Source of the DNA: Aldrovandia affinis
Lineage: Eukaryota; Chordata; Actinopteri; Notacanthiformes; Halosauridae
Assembly (NCBI GenBank): GCA_029706075.1
Contig: JAINUG010000033.1
Coordinates: forward strand, 248,001-312,000
DNA: 64,000 nt
Direction of reading: 5' to 3'
Shown: one piece after another, positions 32,147 to 45,221 of the stretch
How the letters are laid out: each line of letters opens with the position of its first letter
Position numbering within the stretch: the first letter of the stretch is position 1
Notes under the pieces: generated by a model
Databases searched by the model: none
What the model saw: only the letters and a program-made list of their open reading frames with translations
Told to the model about the DNA's origin: nothing
Made by a program: the position numbers and the translations under genes

Positions 32147-33536
32147 TTCTGATTGATTTGCAAGTCCCATAATCAAATTATATTAATATTCCCGCTAAAT
32201 ATTATGCACATATCAATGCATATTTTTGAGATTAATCTTAAAGGACACTGTCATTTGAGAGATCGAAGGGTACAGTACTGTGCCAGGCTGTGGATGTTTT
32301 AGTTCTTGACATCATGCACTGGGGATGTGCACCTTTCGCTAATAACTTCAGCCTTATTTACTGGGATGCCTTGAGTCTAGAACATATGGCTGTCTTTTGT
32401 GGTCATTTCCATTGATCCAAATGAGGGTACCTGTCCTACCATTGTAAACAGGAAACGGTCGGATGTCTTGGTTTTAATAATACATGGTGTGCTTCAACCA
32501 AGAACCTTGTTTTCTTTTTAGGTGGGTTATTGTCCAGTTTTCTTTTCAGTTTGTTCTATTGAGTGAGCATTGTCAAAATAAAATAACCTCTTCATAGGAA
32601 AAACAAATACTGGGATGCTAAGCTGAATGGCTTGTGTCACTCAGCTGCTAATATGACAGGCATCTCTGGAATCTTCAGGACAAATTATCTGTGGGTACAG
32701 GAGTGGACATCGACTATACATGCAGATTTTCTGCAAGAACGAGGCTGAAGACAAAAACAAATATATATAAAATGCTAAGTAGAGGTACTCTCTTCAAAAC
32801 CATGTTATCCATTGTGTCGTGTTCAGGCAAGCAAATGCATTAGCCCTTAGAGTGCCAGCAGCTCCCCCATCATTTATTTTATGTTTAAGCTAAAAAGCCC
32901 ACTCTCAATGAACAGGGTGGAAAGATTCTTGGTTACATATTGGGCCTTTTTCTTTTCTTTCCCCCAAATGTCTTTACAGCAGTACTGATGCCTACAGATA
33001 ACATAAAACGGGGCCTTGTCTTGTTTCCACGGCAACCCCAGCTGTGGTGCCACTGGCCTGTTTTTGTACAATAGAAGAAACAAATCAAAAAGAGCAGCAT
33101 ATATTTTGTCCTAGGTTCAGGAACAAGACTTCTCTACCCAGAGTAATCTAAAAGTCTGTAAAATGTATTTTATTATGTTTATACAGCATATTATGTATAC
33201 ATTGTTTTAATAAATTCACAAAAACTAATATCTCCCTTATATTATGTGGAAACCAAACACTGCAGCCACCACATAACCAGTTTTCTCAAGATAAAATCTG
33301 ACTTCATGAACAATGTTTGCTGTTCATAATAATTTTGTAAGGTGAATCCCTCATCGTCTTTATCCTTAGTTACCTTTAATTGGATGACACACAACTTAAA
33401 AAATACCACAACACAGGCAATAAAAACATGGCTTAAGTAAAACATATGTTGTCAAATAAGGATAGCTTATAGGAAATTAAGTGAGTCAGCCCTTGCTCAA
33501 TTCTGACATCAATTTCATGGTGCAGGCAGGTGACCA
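32147..33536. other. Convergent interval between cdkn2aipnl and ube2b, no gene seen
   Basis: AT-rich DNA with no coding feature. A minus-strand AATAAA at 33169-33174 could be a distal poly(A) signal for ube2b. Confidence 0.45.
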
Positions 33537-34202
33537 TTTATTTATTTTTTACATCATTTTTGACATTAACCTGTCTTTGCTCATATAACCTGCACCGAAA
33601 GGATCCCTTTGTGCCAGAATTACTTGGATTTGATGGATGTCTTTGATGCAAACTATAGTAACATTTTCATCTTGTGCACAGAAGATACACAACATCTTAG
33701 TTGATGTTATTTATATACACTAGCCTTAATAACTTAAAATTAATTACCAGATATTTTGACATGTTTTTGATTCATGGCTGACCTTGCAGAATTCCATGGA
33801 GTAGCAATTTCTTAAAAACAAAAAAGTTCCAGTAATTTTACCGATAAGACAACATTGCTCTCCACAGCCAATGTTCTTCAAACAATGAGAAACCCTTAAA
33901 AATAAAAGATTCAGTAGAAACTGAACAGTAACAGCATCAATCCAACAAAAAAAAGATATTTTACTAATTCTGTTAGCAATAACTTATTTCACATCATGCA
34001 ATAAAAAAGGAAATTAAGAACAATATTTTTTCCCCCCCAAACAAGGTGGCAAGCAAGTAAAAGTCCCTACTATTTTTTTAACATTTTTTTTTTTTTTTCA
34101 AACTTGTGGCACTTATAAGTTCTTTTGTTAACTTCTTTTCTTGATGAGGTAAATAAAAGATTGGGTTTGATAACAGTGTTGAAGAGCGTAGATATTTCTT
34201 TG
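33537..34202 (-). other. ube2b 3' UTR with tandem poly(A) signals
   Basis: Lies beyond the ube2b stop. Overlapping minus-strand AATAAA signals occur at 33537-33542 and 33541-33546, giving a 3' UTR of about 0.65 kb. A more distal signal at 33169 is an alternative. Confidence 0.45.
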
Positions 34203-37200
34203 TTACGAGTCCCTCCAGCTCTGTTCCACAATGGCAGACACCCGCTTCTCGTACTCCCTCTTGTTTTCTTGGTAAAGCTGTGCAGCCTGGCTGTTGGCTG
34301 GACTATTGGGGTTCGGTTCATCCAATAGGGACTTTGAAGGAAGACATAGAACAAGAATCTGAATAATTAGATGCTATTCATCTAAAGAGTGCTTGCTGCT
34401 GTGCTTTTGGAGGTGGGTCGAAAGAACAGAGAATGGGGACATCTGTACTCTCAATGAGTTTCCTGTACCAGATAGAAACTATGTACAGCTGCAACATCTG
34501 TGTACTTTAAAACCTGGCCTTGCACTTCCAGAGAAGGTTATCTCTAGTGGTAGGCAGCCAATGATAATGGTGACCTACATTTGTAACCTCATTATTATCA
34601 CAACCAGAGCAGACGCTGAACAGGCAATGTATTACATATTTATGATGAAAAAAATACTACAAGGCACAGCAGCAGTGGCACAAGATTTCGCGGTGTCAGC
34701 AGATGGTTCCAAACCCACCTGGATAGACGTCAGGATGGAGGAGACATCATACGTGGGGCTCCAACGATTCTGAAGGATGTCTAGACATATACTTCCATCT
34801 GCATAAACTGAAGATTTAAAGAGTGTGTGCAGGTTACAAAACATTTGTCTGCCCAGTTGTTCTGACAAGCATCTTCCTTAAAATTAATTGGATCATCACA
34901 AAAAGAATCCTCAGGAATGACTACACATTCAGATCTGAGGATAGTATGCTATCTTGGTCAAAATGCAATATGATATGGATACAGCAGATTTGAAGCTAAA
35001 GAAACAATATGTTTTGGGACAGCCATCACTCGACACATCTTAATTTATGAAGGAAGATCTAAAAAAACAATCCTGCCTGCTACATCTGATATCCTACAGA
35101 GGTGAGAAATAACCTACAGAGCAAAACATAGCTAGAAAGACTATTCTACAACATTCCCTGAATTCGAGGAATGTCTGAATTTGTATATATAGACAGTTTA
35201 AATTCAAACAATGTCTCAATACTAAAGTTTTTCCTTTTCTGGGAATCTAACTGCCCTTTTCTCCAGTGGGCTCTCTTGTACATTAGCATTGCAACCATGT
35301 TTTAGCTATTCAGTACATGACATTCACACAGAGAGCACAATTTACATTCATCAGCTTATCTCAAGAAGGCGATATTCAACCAATCTTATCGAGAGGCACG
35401 GGTACATGCAGCTCACTATGCAACAACATGAATATGTCATACTCTGGCTTAAAAAAACACAAATGAGGGGAATGATTCCTGTCAACGTTCTAGGCGTTTT
35501 TATCCATGCTGAATCTCTTACCATTTGGGTGGAACATTTTAGAGATGAATCGAACTGTGGGAGGCTTGTTTGGATACTCTTCTGAAAATTCTATCACAAG
35601 CTTAAAAGTTCCTGTGGAGAGAGAAGCAATTAAGGTTGCTAAAAATACCTTCCCCGCGACAAGCATTAATCCTTTACTGAGAAAGGATTCGGCCCAGCTG
35701 CTAATAATGTGCGGCGAGACTAATACGAGATTAAATATGAATGCTGACTCAGCAGCAGAGATATTTCAGTGCTGTTAAAGACTGTGAAGTTCCTTTTGAA
35801 TTCATACAACCGCAACTCACTTCCAGTATTGCTGAAGTAGTATGAAAATGATCTCTATTATCGACTTATTCGTACGACATAGCAGCAAAATGCAAATAAT
35901 TTAAGACTGCTACAAGAGTGAATTGGACCCATGTAACATTTGTATTCGTTATTCAATATACTACATGAGAGCTGGTGCTGCTAATAGCAGAGGTGCACAT
36001 CTCACTGATGGCTGGCAAACCAATAGGTGACTGGTGGGTAGCTAAGGGGAGCTTATGCAGCCGCAACCTGAGGAACCCGAGATCATGATTCGTCACATTA
36101 AATCATTGACGGGGGGTGGGAGCTGGGGGAGAATCAACATGGCCCCAATCTGCAAAATGGGTGGACTTATCACCAAACACAGTGGTTTTACAGCCAGACG
36201 TTTATATCCACAAGGATACTGGGAGCCCTAATTATATTCATATTTGCAAACCATCAACTTACCATCTTCAAATGGGGTTCCCTCAGGTCTGCAATGGATG
36301 GAACATAAATTATGAATTACACAAATAATCTTCGCTAATACACAATGAAAAACACACTTTCAGAGGATTACTGCCTTAGATTACACCAATAATAAAACAT
36401 CTCCGGGACTCTTAAATTGTTACTTTGATAAACAGTGCAACATGACAAAAGAAACCATGACAAAATAAAAACAAACGTGCTTGTTATTTTATCCATGCCA
36501 TCTGAGACAGACTCAAGATAAGATAAAGATCAACTTTTATTTGTTTTATTAATAGATGGTCATTGCTCATATAAGTATAGTAGTGTAGAGCAGTGGTTTG
36601 GGAACCAAACTTGACCAGTCAAAACTTGCAGGCTCAAATCCTAGATGATTGTGATCTTTTCCAGAAAACGTTATCTAACTGAAAGCACACAGTGCTACAG
36701 ATAACTGCCACCAAATCAGACACCAAAAAAGTGTCTGAATAGGGTGCTGGGCCACCACGAGCTGCCAGGACAGCTACAATGCACCTTGGCATACATTCTA
36801 CATGAGTCTGGAACTATATTGGAGGGATGCAACACCATCCTTCCACAATAAATTCCATTATTTGGTGTTTTGTTTCCCAACACCCTATTAAGACACTCTT
36901 ATTTTGGCAGTTACCTGTATGGCAAAGCCCTTTCTAGGTCTCTCCACAGGTCTAACTTGGAAGATAACTTCAAAGCTGAAGCCAGACGTGAACATTGGAG
37001 CCAAGGTTTATGCAAAACGAATGTTTAAAAACAAGTCTGGTTGAGAGCATATACGGTATTATACAGCCCCCCAACCTTTGTCTCAAGAAGAACCCAAAAA
37101 TGACACTTCATCTAGTCAGGACAAAGGTAGGGAAGTTTTAAATGGCAAAAAAAAGTTTGTGATGGTGAAATTGTTAAAAAGATATATTTTTGTGCCTTTT

Positions 37201-40200
37201 CAGAATACTATTAGTATAAATAACTAAATGCCTTGTTGGTGATATTGAATGTTTATAGTACCAGCACCTAAGGCAGGTGGAGGCACTCAGGGCCCCACCT
37301 ACCTTTCTCCAACCTTTAATAATACGTACAGCACATTTGGTGTGTCACAGTCTGACTGCCTCTCCTTGCATGAGGAGGAGTACCAAAACCATTTTAAAAA
37401 GGTCAAAAGAATAATAATAAATAAAGGGGTCTATACTCCCTAGTACGTGGCTGTTAAAGTTATTCAAAGGCACAGGCCTCTTGGGGTTTTTTCTTGTTCA
37501 AAGGAGGGCAGTCAAGAAAAAAATAGAGGATGAGGAATTGTGTAAACAAGTTTCAAAATTACACTAGGAGGACCTTGCTATATAAGACCATACCTTCAAC
37601 TTACTGTGATTCCACTTTGAAAGAACGGCGCTTTAAGATTAAGAGTCCACTAACTTATTTCATTTTTCAGGGACATAGCAAAGAGCATTATTACAAGCAT
37701 CAGATGCATTGCGCTAAGTGTTTATGGCCAAAGGCCGATTACCTATCCCCAATAAACTACAGAAAAAGAAAAGTATGTATAAAAAAATATATATAAGAAC
37801 TGACTAAACAAAATACATGCAACATTACAATGCCTACCTTTCTTTTGGTAGGGCACCATAATGTTACAGGGAATGCTACCATACCTTTTGATGGGTGTTT
37901 ATTATGGGGTCTTATATAAGAACTTTTAATTGACCATTCTAGGTGGGAAAGGAATCCAGAATGGGAAGTAATGTTATATCATGCATATTTTGGTCAATCA
38001 CCGATAAAATATCATAAATCACTTCTTCTGCAGAATCAGCATTGTTTGGAAGTTACTCCTATAGAGGCCCCAGATTTAGTTAAACGTGCCACATGGCACA
38101 CTTAGATATGGACCTTACACCTTGGATTAATGTGTCAGAGCTTTCCGAATTTGACTGATGAAATTAAATAACTATATGGTAGAATGTTTGCTCGTCTACC
38201 AGCTTGTACATGTTTAAGGGTACTATCACTGGAAGGATGGTTAGGATTAGGTTTAGGGACCTATAATACATTTGCCCAAGCCATATCTCAATATAATCAT
38301 AATTGGGTAGAGACTGGACTGCTAAATTCAGGGGAGTGGACGAACCGGGCAGCAGGTGATAACGCTAATGGAATAACTAGTTTGGCTAATGCAGCAAAAT
38401 ACAATCTGGGTGAAAATGTTAAGATTCTCGGTAAAAGTGTTAGTATTTCTGAACTTGCACTTATGGCAATGACACTAAGGGCGGAAAAGGAGCGGCAGTG
38501 TTATAGGGCCGGACGAAACACTATTGCTGATTGTAGCGCCATGATCACGGATCTAAAGGGTGGGTATCTCCCTTCTGAAGCTGCAGGGCAGCTTTTGGCC
38601 TCAATCAAACTGTCAATTTTCCTGTTGTTTGCGGGCCTGGGTAATTGATGTCCAAGTCAAAGCTCCACCTGCCTGAATATCTGATGTACAAGTTTCTAAT
38701 GTGTGTGCAGCAATCAGCTCAACAGAACAATAGGCGGATTTAAAGAGCTCACCCAAATATAACTGCATTCCACATCATGATGTTGTTTTCTGATGGAGCA
38801 CCACTCACGCCAGCTGGAGGGTCTTCTTGAAGCCTGTGGCCACACAAACAGACAACAACAAAAAAAGAAAACCTTTTTATTGTAATTAATGTCCACGGGG
38901 AACTGTGGCCATCTTGTTCCAATTCTTTTAAATGATGCACGCATGGCCTGGAGAGTCATTTAAAGTGTAATGCTGGTTGTGAGCCACAATTTTGTTTTGC
39001 AAGCCTTGCTTGGGGACATCATCTGTTCAAAGCACCAATCAGAGACTGCACAAGCTACATTGCAATTGACTCAAAAGGCTTTAAGCCTACACAACAAATA
39101 CTGTGCTTTTATTCTTAAAGTTTCATGCCTATAGGGTAGTTTATATTTCATTGTTCAGCAATGACAACACAGGCCTGAGCTTCCGTCTCATATCGACAAA
39201 TTGGATCACACTTTAAGCCCCACAGATAATATAACCAGAGGTTTACATTGGGTGAGAACTTAGGAGATCACTGTTCAAGGATTTGCAAACTTGCAATGTA
39301 GTAGACCACACTAAGCTTGGCCTGACTGGCAGCGCTCACTGTTGAGTTAATCTTTCAACACAAGGCCTGGAATAGGGAAGGGGAAATGTATTTCTGAGTC
39401 AAATGTAAAAACATCAATAGCTACAGCTATCACACACCTATACTACTAAAGAAGAATTTGCATTTGAGTAAAAAAACTAAAAGTTACTGTGCAATTTGGA
39501 TATGTAATGTAATCGTCGACATGTGTAATCTTGTGTTAGTTTAAATTATGCTGTAGCTACACAATGGAATAATCCATCCTACGGGCAGTCCCCGGGTTAC
39601 GAACGTCCGGCTTACGGACAACTCGTACTTACGAACGGACTGCCATAAGGCCTATTATGTTAAAAAAAATTTAGTTAAATACAATGGTTCGTAATAACGA
39701 ACGCACACACTACTTTGTGATGCTCATGAAAACATTGCGTGGTTTCAGCGGTTCGTCGGCTCAAGGAACAGAGATCACCGTCTGTTATTTAAAGTCAGAT
39801 CACGATCCCGTTTTTCTCTTTCTCTTACCCTTACAATGATGCCTCCAAAGCGCAAATCCGATGCAAGTACTGGTGATGCATCAAAGAAAAGGAAAACAAT
39901 CACCATGGAAAGTAAAGTTTAAATAATAAAGAGATAGGAGAGAGTTGAAACGCCAACAGCTATTGGGAAAGCATTAGGCTACAGCTGGTCAACGATTGGT
40001 TTTTAAAAAACAATTTTAAAAGACAAAGGGAGAATAATGGAGCATGTGAAAGGCCATGCCCCGATGAATGCCATGATTATTACCAAGCAACGCAGTGGTT
40101 TAATTATTGAGATGGAAAGGCTATTGATAATTTGGATAGAAGACCAAAATCAGCATAATATGCCAATTAGCCTTTCTTTAGTGCAAGAAAAGGCTCGAAG

Positions 40201-43200
40201 CCTTACTTTTTTTTTTACAGTACAGTACTGTATGTACATAGTTACTTTTATTATTACTGTATTACTATTATTATTAATATTACAGTATTGTTATTATTAC
40301 AGTATTGTTATTATTACTGAATGTTATGTTTAAGATATTTTATTGTATGTGTAAGTTTTTCTTAAGTGTTTCATATGCACAGAAAGGTCAAATAAATACT
40401 ATACTAAGACAAACATTTGACTAAGTGACGATTAATAAGAACTGTATGTACCTGTTCCAACTTACATATAAATTCGACTTAAAGACAGACTTAAGAACGG
40501 ATCTCGTTCGTAACCCGGGGACTGCCTGTAGTCGTTCGTAACCCGGGGACTCTCTTCCTTCCTGACAGCTCTACAGGTGACTGAGGTAAAGTCACCATGC
40601 AGTTTGTTAACCTCATCCCCATGCTGCCTTTCAACCAGGCCAGCACCATTTAAGTTACCAGGGTCTAAAACTAACATTTAGGCTCACCAGTCAATGTATC
40701 TGGGAGATTAAATAATTTACCAGCCAGGCAGATTTTTCACCAACCTGGCCCTAGATAATAGTACCAAACTAAACTGTACCCCAGCCAACATTTTATGCAG
40801 ATTTTTCCATCAGTCTTTTGGGAACTTGCTCGTCACCTGAAGCTTGTTAAAATTGTTCTGAGAGGACCCGACAAAAAACCTGGTGCTACCTCACTTTCTA
40901 AGCAACAAAAACCTGTACAAACTACGCCCTCAATGGACTGAGTTTGACACCCATGCCCTAAAGCCACATTATGTCAGAAATAGCTATGCATGCCATGGAG
41001 AATAAATGTCCCATATTAACATTCCAGGACTTGTACTCAGTCAAATGAACTATTTCTGTAATGTGCAATATAACAATTTATTCCTTAAGAGGTTCAATTT
41101 TTAATTGATTAAATTATAGACTGACAGGTGAAATCAGTGTGGTCCCAATTGCTTAAAGTGTGGACACCTGCACTGTTACGACCCAAGCCGTACTGTACTT
41201 ACAGTTCAGTATTACATCTGCACGCTTTCCTTTTCCACGGTCACTTATTAGACAGAGTACAAAATCGTGCAGTGTCCATAGCATAGCATATCTAACTACC
41301 GTTTGCCAACTGGAGTAAGCAGCAAAAAAAATAACCTGAGTTAAATCACTAGGGGACCACACTGGACCACACTGGGAGCTCCCTCCTACCTCCAGACACT
41401 CATCACACCCTACACTCCAGCCAGACTCCTCCGCTCAGCTTCCGCTGGCAAACTGACTGTTCCATCCTTCTGGGCGCCGGGCAGTCATTCCTCACGGTCT
41501 CCCCTCTTCTCTGTCCTGACCCCCCGGTGGTGGAATGATCTTCCGCACCCGGTCAGAACCTCAAGAGCCTAAAAACCCACCTCTTCAGACTCCACGACCA
41601 CTGATTCTGTACATTAATTAACTGTCATCACCACTGTTTACATGTTTAAAACTGTAGTAAAATTTAAAAAAACTACTAACTTTTCTTTCACTGTGCTACA
41701 GGTTGACAATAATGTTTATTGTAGTGTTACTACACTGATCTGTTGCGCTAACCATGATTAATCTTACCATGTATAAATGCAGTTTTGTAAGTCACTCTGG
41801 ATAAGAGCATCTGCTAAATGCCTAAAGTGTAATTTAAAATGTAAGTTTGCTTGCTAGCATTGTGCAGCACTGTGTTAATTAAGTTATAAATAGCATTAAC
41901 TGCTTTAGAGGTTGAGTGTGTAAGTTAGCTAAATGTTTGTTAAAGCAATGTTGGGAGAAAGTCTTAGAATTAGCTCGTAGCTACAACTTTAAAGGTACAC
42001 TAAGCAATTTGAAGTCACTGCACAAGAGGGAGTCTAGTGTAAGTAAACACATGACAACTGAAGTGCCTGTAGTTATTTGAACCACAGCCTCTCATTGCCA
42101 GTTGACTGTTCATAACTGACATATCAAATTTTTTAATATAAAGAACATTCATGCATGAATACATTTAATTCTAGATTTCCTACGCTGGTATTTAGGTATT
42201 TATACCTATGCTGGTATTTATATCACTACTTCGCAGACCCATACAATCAACTATAGCTAGACCTGTTCAGTCGTGGTAAGTGTGCCAATCAACCACTGCT
42301 TGGTTGTAGCCATTGCAACTGCAGAAACGTGTTACAGGTGATAGCTATCCTACCAAATGCTAACCAGCCTTGCTCATCTGTCAAGGAGGAAAGATGCCAT
42401 CTCAGCATTGGTGCTAATAAGCAAAGACATTTTCAACAGAGGAAATAATTAAGTTAGCGAGTAGACGTTTCGGACTCTTGTCCTACCAGTGGGAAGGGCA
42501 GAGCCAATAATCTTTGGTCAAACCTAGAATTTGGCTGCTGAAAATCCTTGCGTGACCCTGCGTGATTTACCCGCATTTGGCGAGTAGTCAGGTGTTAGTT
42601 TCAGACCCTGGCTTAGGGAGGTGAGTTGACATGGTTAATTCTCTACTTTACTGAATCTGCATGGTCCCAGCTGCACAGTAGAAAAAGGGAACTAGATGGA
42701 GATCCTCAGACATGAGTCCCTTCCACTGCATAACAATGAGCCATCCTGCTGGTAGAAAGAGTGGTAACATGGGATAAGATTACCTCATCACCATATCGGT
42801 GTTGTCTCTGCAAGCTGTTTTCAATGGGTATCTGGATACATGTTGTTCCGCTAATAGGTGTCCAGCACCATCTTTACTTTGTAGAACAATTTTCCATCTG
42901 GTGACTAATGGCATATGGTAGGCCGGAGTCATGCCTCACCCTGGTGAGGTACGCTTTCACAAGCAATTGAACCCTCCCTTGAGACAACACCTTTACCACA
43001 GTGCTGATCATCTCTCTTAGCTGACCAACAAGGAAGACATCAGGAACGTTAAACAGCTATTGCTGTCATTATACCCATCTAATATTATGTATTAATTGAC
43101 TTTTGAATTGGATTACTTGGAAGTACAGAGCATTGAATGTGAAAGCCCATGTATTTTCAACTGGCCTGTGCAGATCCTTGAAAAGTGACTTATGAAAATG

Positions 43201-45221
43201 ATTACAAACAGTGTCCATCCTGGAATAAGATCGCATGATCATCTCTCTTTGAGTATAAAGCTGAAATTATGTAAAAATTCTATTTAATTAAATATCAGCT
43301 TGCAAGGAGTTGATTTTTGTTTTTCATTCCTTTCAGTTTTGACAAGAAAAATCTATTTTCTTCTTCAACATGTTTCCCCACATTTATTGATGTTTTATTT
43401 TCAGGACGCCTAGTCAAACAAACAAGCCTTAAGAAACTGGGAAACAGAAAAAGGCTTCAAGAACTGATTTATGTTCACTGAGCAAAAAAGAGAGAGACTG
43501 CAGAGTACCAATCAATTATTTTACATTTTACAATTAATTTACAATTATTATGAGAACAGACTATTATTCCAATTACATTCAAAATTTGTAAATCACACTA
43601 TTGTAACACAAGATATGCTACTATCATTATAGCATATTTGTTTATCAAGGAGATAAGGCAACATTCTATATGCTGATTAAAAAAAAAAAAAATCACAAAA
43701 TAAGAGATTGACATCACACTGTGACTAGCCAAAAATGATTGCAATTTCATGTTAATTCCAAAACCTTCCAGTAATTTAGTCTAAATGACAGGAGCAGTAA
43801 CTTGAATGGTTATAATAGCTATAGCTAACTGTCCACATGTCAAAACAAGTACTAGTAATATCAAATCATAAATAAAATTTCAGAAAGAACTGATAACTTT
43901 AGCTGTATTTAGCTTATTATCAGTTTCCAGAAGTTTTGTGAAATCTTCAACTGATGAAATAGAATCTTGGCAGTACTAATGGTAGCAATAATTAAAACTA
44001 TAGTTTATGTATTGCATTGTACATAAAGCTAACTCAATGAACACAGAAATTTAACTGACACAATAAATGGGCACTTTTAACTAGTTGGCTACTACTTTTA
44101 TGAATATTGGGATGTACTGGGATATTCAGTTCCAGTCATTTTAAGCCCGTGTCCTCAAGGAGGATGATACCCGGCCTTTTGTACGAGGGGGAGTGTTTTT
44201 TCCGAACATCCTGTCATCTTCAGAAAACGATGTTCTCCACTTTTATTTAAATCTAAGTCGCATCACCAAGCAAGCTAACCAATGCATTAGCCTGCCTGAA
44301 TGATGACTATTGTATCGCTTGTGCTAGTTAAATGAGATACTTCACCAATATGCCCTTCAATCCCCTTAGCTACCTATATAGCAGCTAGCTAAAGATAGCC
44401 AAGTTTGACCAGAGATAAAATATTTAAAACATTAATGGGACTTTAAATTTAGCTACAACAATAATTTAGGTAATTAGCCAGCTCATATTGCAAGTCAAAT
44501 AAACACCCATTGTTTGACTTGCAAGATAGCTAACGACACGTCATATCTATACGTAGGCATAGCTAGCTGGCAAGTTAGTTAACGTTATCAACATATATAC
44601 AACATAACCTGACCATTAACAATATGTAACCCATATCATCAAATACTCTTGATTTTGGGAGCTGGTTAATGCAGCCGGCGAATTAGAGCCCGAATAATGT
44701 GCATGATTTTTTGTTGTTAGCTATCCAGCAATGCTAACAAACGTTATCGACAATAATGAACTTAACTAACTAGCTTAATCATAACCCTAGTTAGCTAGCT
44801 ACCTAACTAGATACCAAATGTAGCTATCAAGCTAACTTAAGGTTACACAGGACAAAGCTGAGTTGCAAAACAAATGTCGCTAGCTGCAACTGGCTAGCTA
44901 CTTAGTTATATATAATTAGACATTTCAAACTCTGAGAAAATTTGCTAGTCCTGTATGAAATACTTAAGATAACTAGCTAGCTTTCCAGGCGCAATAAAGA
45001 ACAGGAAATCGAAACTTAAATAGGTATTAACCATCTATCATGGTTTAAGCAGTACAAAACCAGCGGAGCTAGATATACAACTAGCTAGCTAGCAACTACC
45101 GCAGCTGCTAGCTAATACCAAATGACAGTAAAAACATTGCAGCAAAACATTTGCGAACGTAGCAAACCAGCGACTACCTTTTGAAGTCTCTCATAAGCCG
45201 TCTTCTAGCCGGGGTCGACAT
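34203..45221 (-). CDS. ube2b: Ubiquitin-conjugating enzyme E2 B (RAD6 homologue), complete, 6 exons
   Basis: The RAD6-type E2. It takes ubiquitin from E1 on its active cysteine and passes it, with RAD18 or RNF20/40, to PCNA or histone H2B. Minus-strand exons are 45221-45178 ([14 protein letters not shown]), 38833-38753, 36288-36263 (26 nt), 35611-35522, 34807-34719 and 34331-34203. All junctions are GT-AG, phases match, and the sum is 152 codons, the human length. The active-site Cys falls at residue 88 ([15 protein letters not shown]), with the HPN motif at 78-80. UBE2B rather than UBE2A is chosen from [13 protein letters not shown], the terminal Ser and synteny, although PPAGVSG and SWRD are UBE2A-like. 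Intron 1 is 6.3 kb and intron 2 is 2.5 kb; both hold transposons. Confidence 0.97.
34808..36262. other. ube2b introns 3 and 4
   Basis: Intron 4 is 34808-35521 and intron 3 is 35612-36262, with exon 4 (35522-35611) between them. No repeat or other gene was recognised. Confidence 0.6.
36565..36697 (+). mobile_element. tRNA-like SINE head, interrupted by a Tc1 MITE
   Basis: GTAGTGTAGAGCAGTGGTTT resembles a tRNA A-box region and GGCTCAAATCC a B box. This suggests a SINE head in ube2b intron 2, cut at 36696 by the MITE that follows. The body after the MITE is not recognisable. Confidence 0.45.
36698..36917. mobile_element. Tc1 family A MITE with TA target duplication
   Basis: 220 bp. The left end is CAGATAACTGCCACC and the right end is GGCAGTTACCTG, which are inverse complements with few changes. 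It is flanked by TA on both sides (36696-36697, 36918-36919), the Tc1/mariner target. Internal blocks (GGGCCACCACGAGCTGCCAG; TTCCATTATTTGGTGTTTTG) match the outer parts of the family A copies at 7.7 and 58.2 kb. It is an internally deleted, non-autonomous derivative. Confidence 0.88.
37530..38648 (+). pseudogene. Unassigned open frames in ube2b intron 2, possibly envelope-like
   Basis: A 154-codon frame (38184-38648 plus) is preceded by weaker frames from 37530. No family is recognised with confidence. About 37820-38160, in the same strand, shows clustered N-X-S/T sites (for example [12 protein letters not shown]) and cysteines. The main frame opens near a glycine-rich hydrophobic stretch ([13 protein letters not shown]) and ends with a short hydrophobic run ([11 protein letters not shown]). 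This is the outline of a secreted or viral-type glycoprotein, so an old endogenous retroviral envelope fragment is one possibility. Stops interrupt the upstream part, and no LTR, gag or pol sequence was seen nearby. It opposes ube2b and is not expected to be expressed. It could also be an unrelated transposon protein. Confidence 0.35.
38834..39579. other. ube2b intron 1 (3' part), no feature recognised
   Basis: Intronic DNA upstream of exon 2 on the minus strand. No repeat was recognised before the Tigger-like element. Confidence 0.5.
39582..40528 (+). mobile_element. Tigger/pogo-like DNA transposon, internally deleted
   Basis: 947 bp bounded by inverted ends CGGGCAGTCCCCGGGTTACG (left) and CGTAACCCGGGGACTGCCTG (right) with TA on each side (39580-39581, 40529-40530). 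On the plus strand from about 39838 it encodes the start of a CENP-B/Tigger-like transposase ([19 protein letters not shown]), then a stop, then decayed helix-turn-helix sequence to about 40200. The catalytic domain is deleted and replaced by T- and AT-rich sequence. Immediately outside the right end a second copy of the end motif (TCGTTCGTAACCCGGGGACT, 40532-40551) repeats, suggesting a tandem or failed second end. Confidence 0.9.
40552..41362. other. ube2b intron 1, no feature recognised
   Basis: No repeat or coding sequence recognised. Confidence 0.45.
41363..41841 (+). mobile_element. L2-like LINE 3' end
   Basis: The plus strand encodes the C-terminal tail of a LINE ORF2 (reads as [20 protein letters not shown] then [12 protein letters not shown]). 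A 3' UTR follows, ending GTAAGTCACTCTGGATAAGA then GCATCTGCTAAATGCC. The 3' UTR matches the minus-strand copy at 53.59-53.74 kb. The element is strongly 5'-truncated, as is usual. Confidence 0.85.
41842..44280. other. ube2b intron 1, no feature recognised
   Basis: AT-rich intronic sequence. No coding frame or repeat family recognised. Confidence 0.45.
44285..45120. repeat. TAGC/ACGTTA-rich segment, ube2b intron 1
   Basis: Ends about 60 bp before the exon 1 donor and runs about 0.8 kb into the intron. It has many GCTAGC and TTAGCTAG motifs (for example 44793-44805, 45081-45094) plus GTTAACGTTATC and AACGTTATCG. No simple tandem period is present; the words are scattered. Confidence 0.7.
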
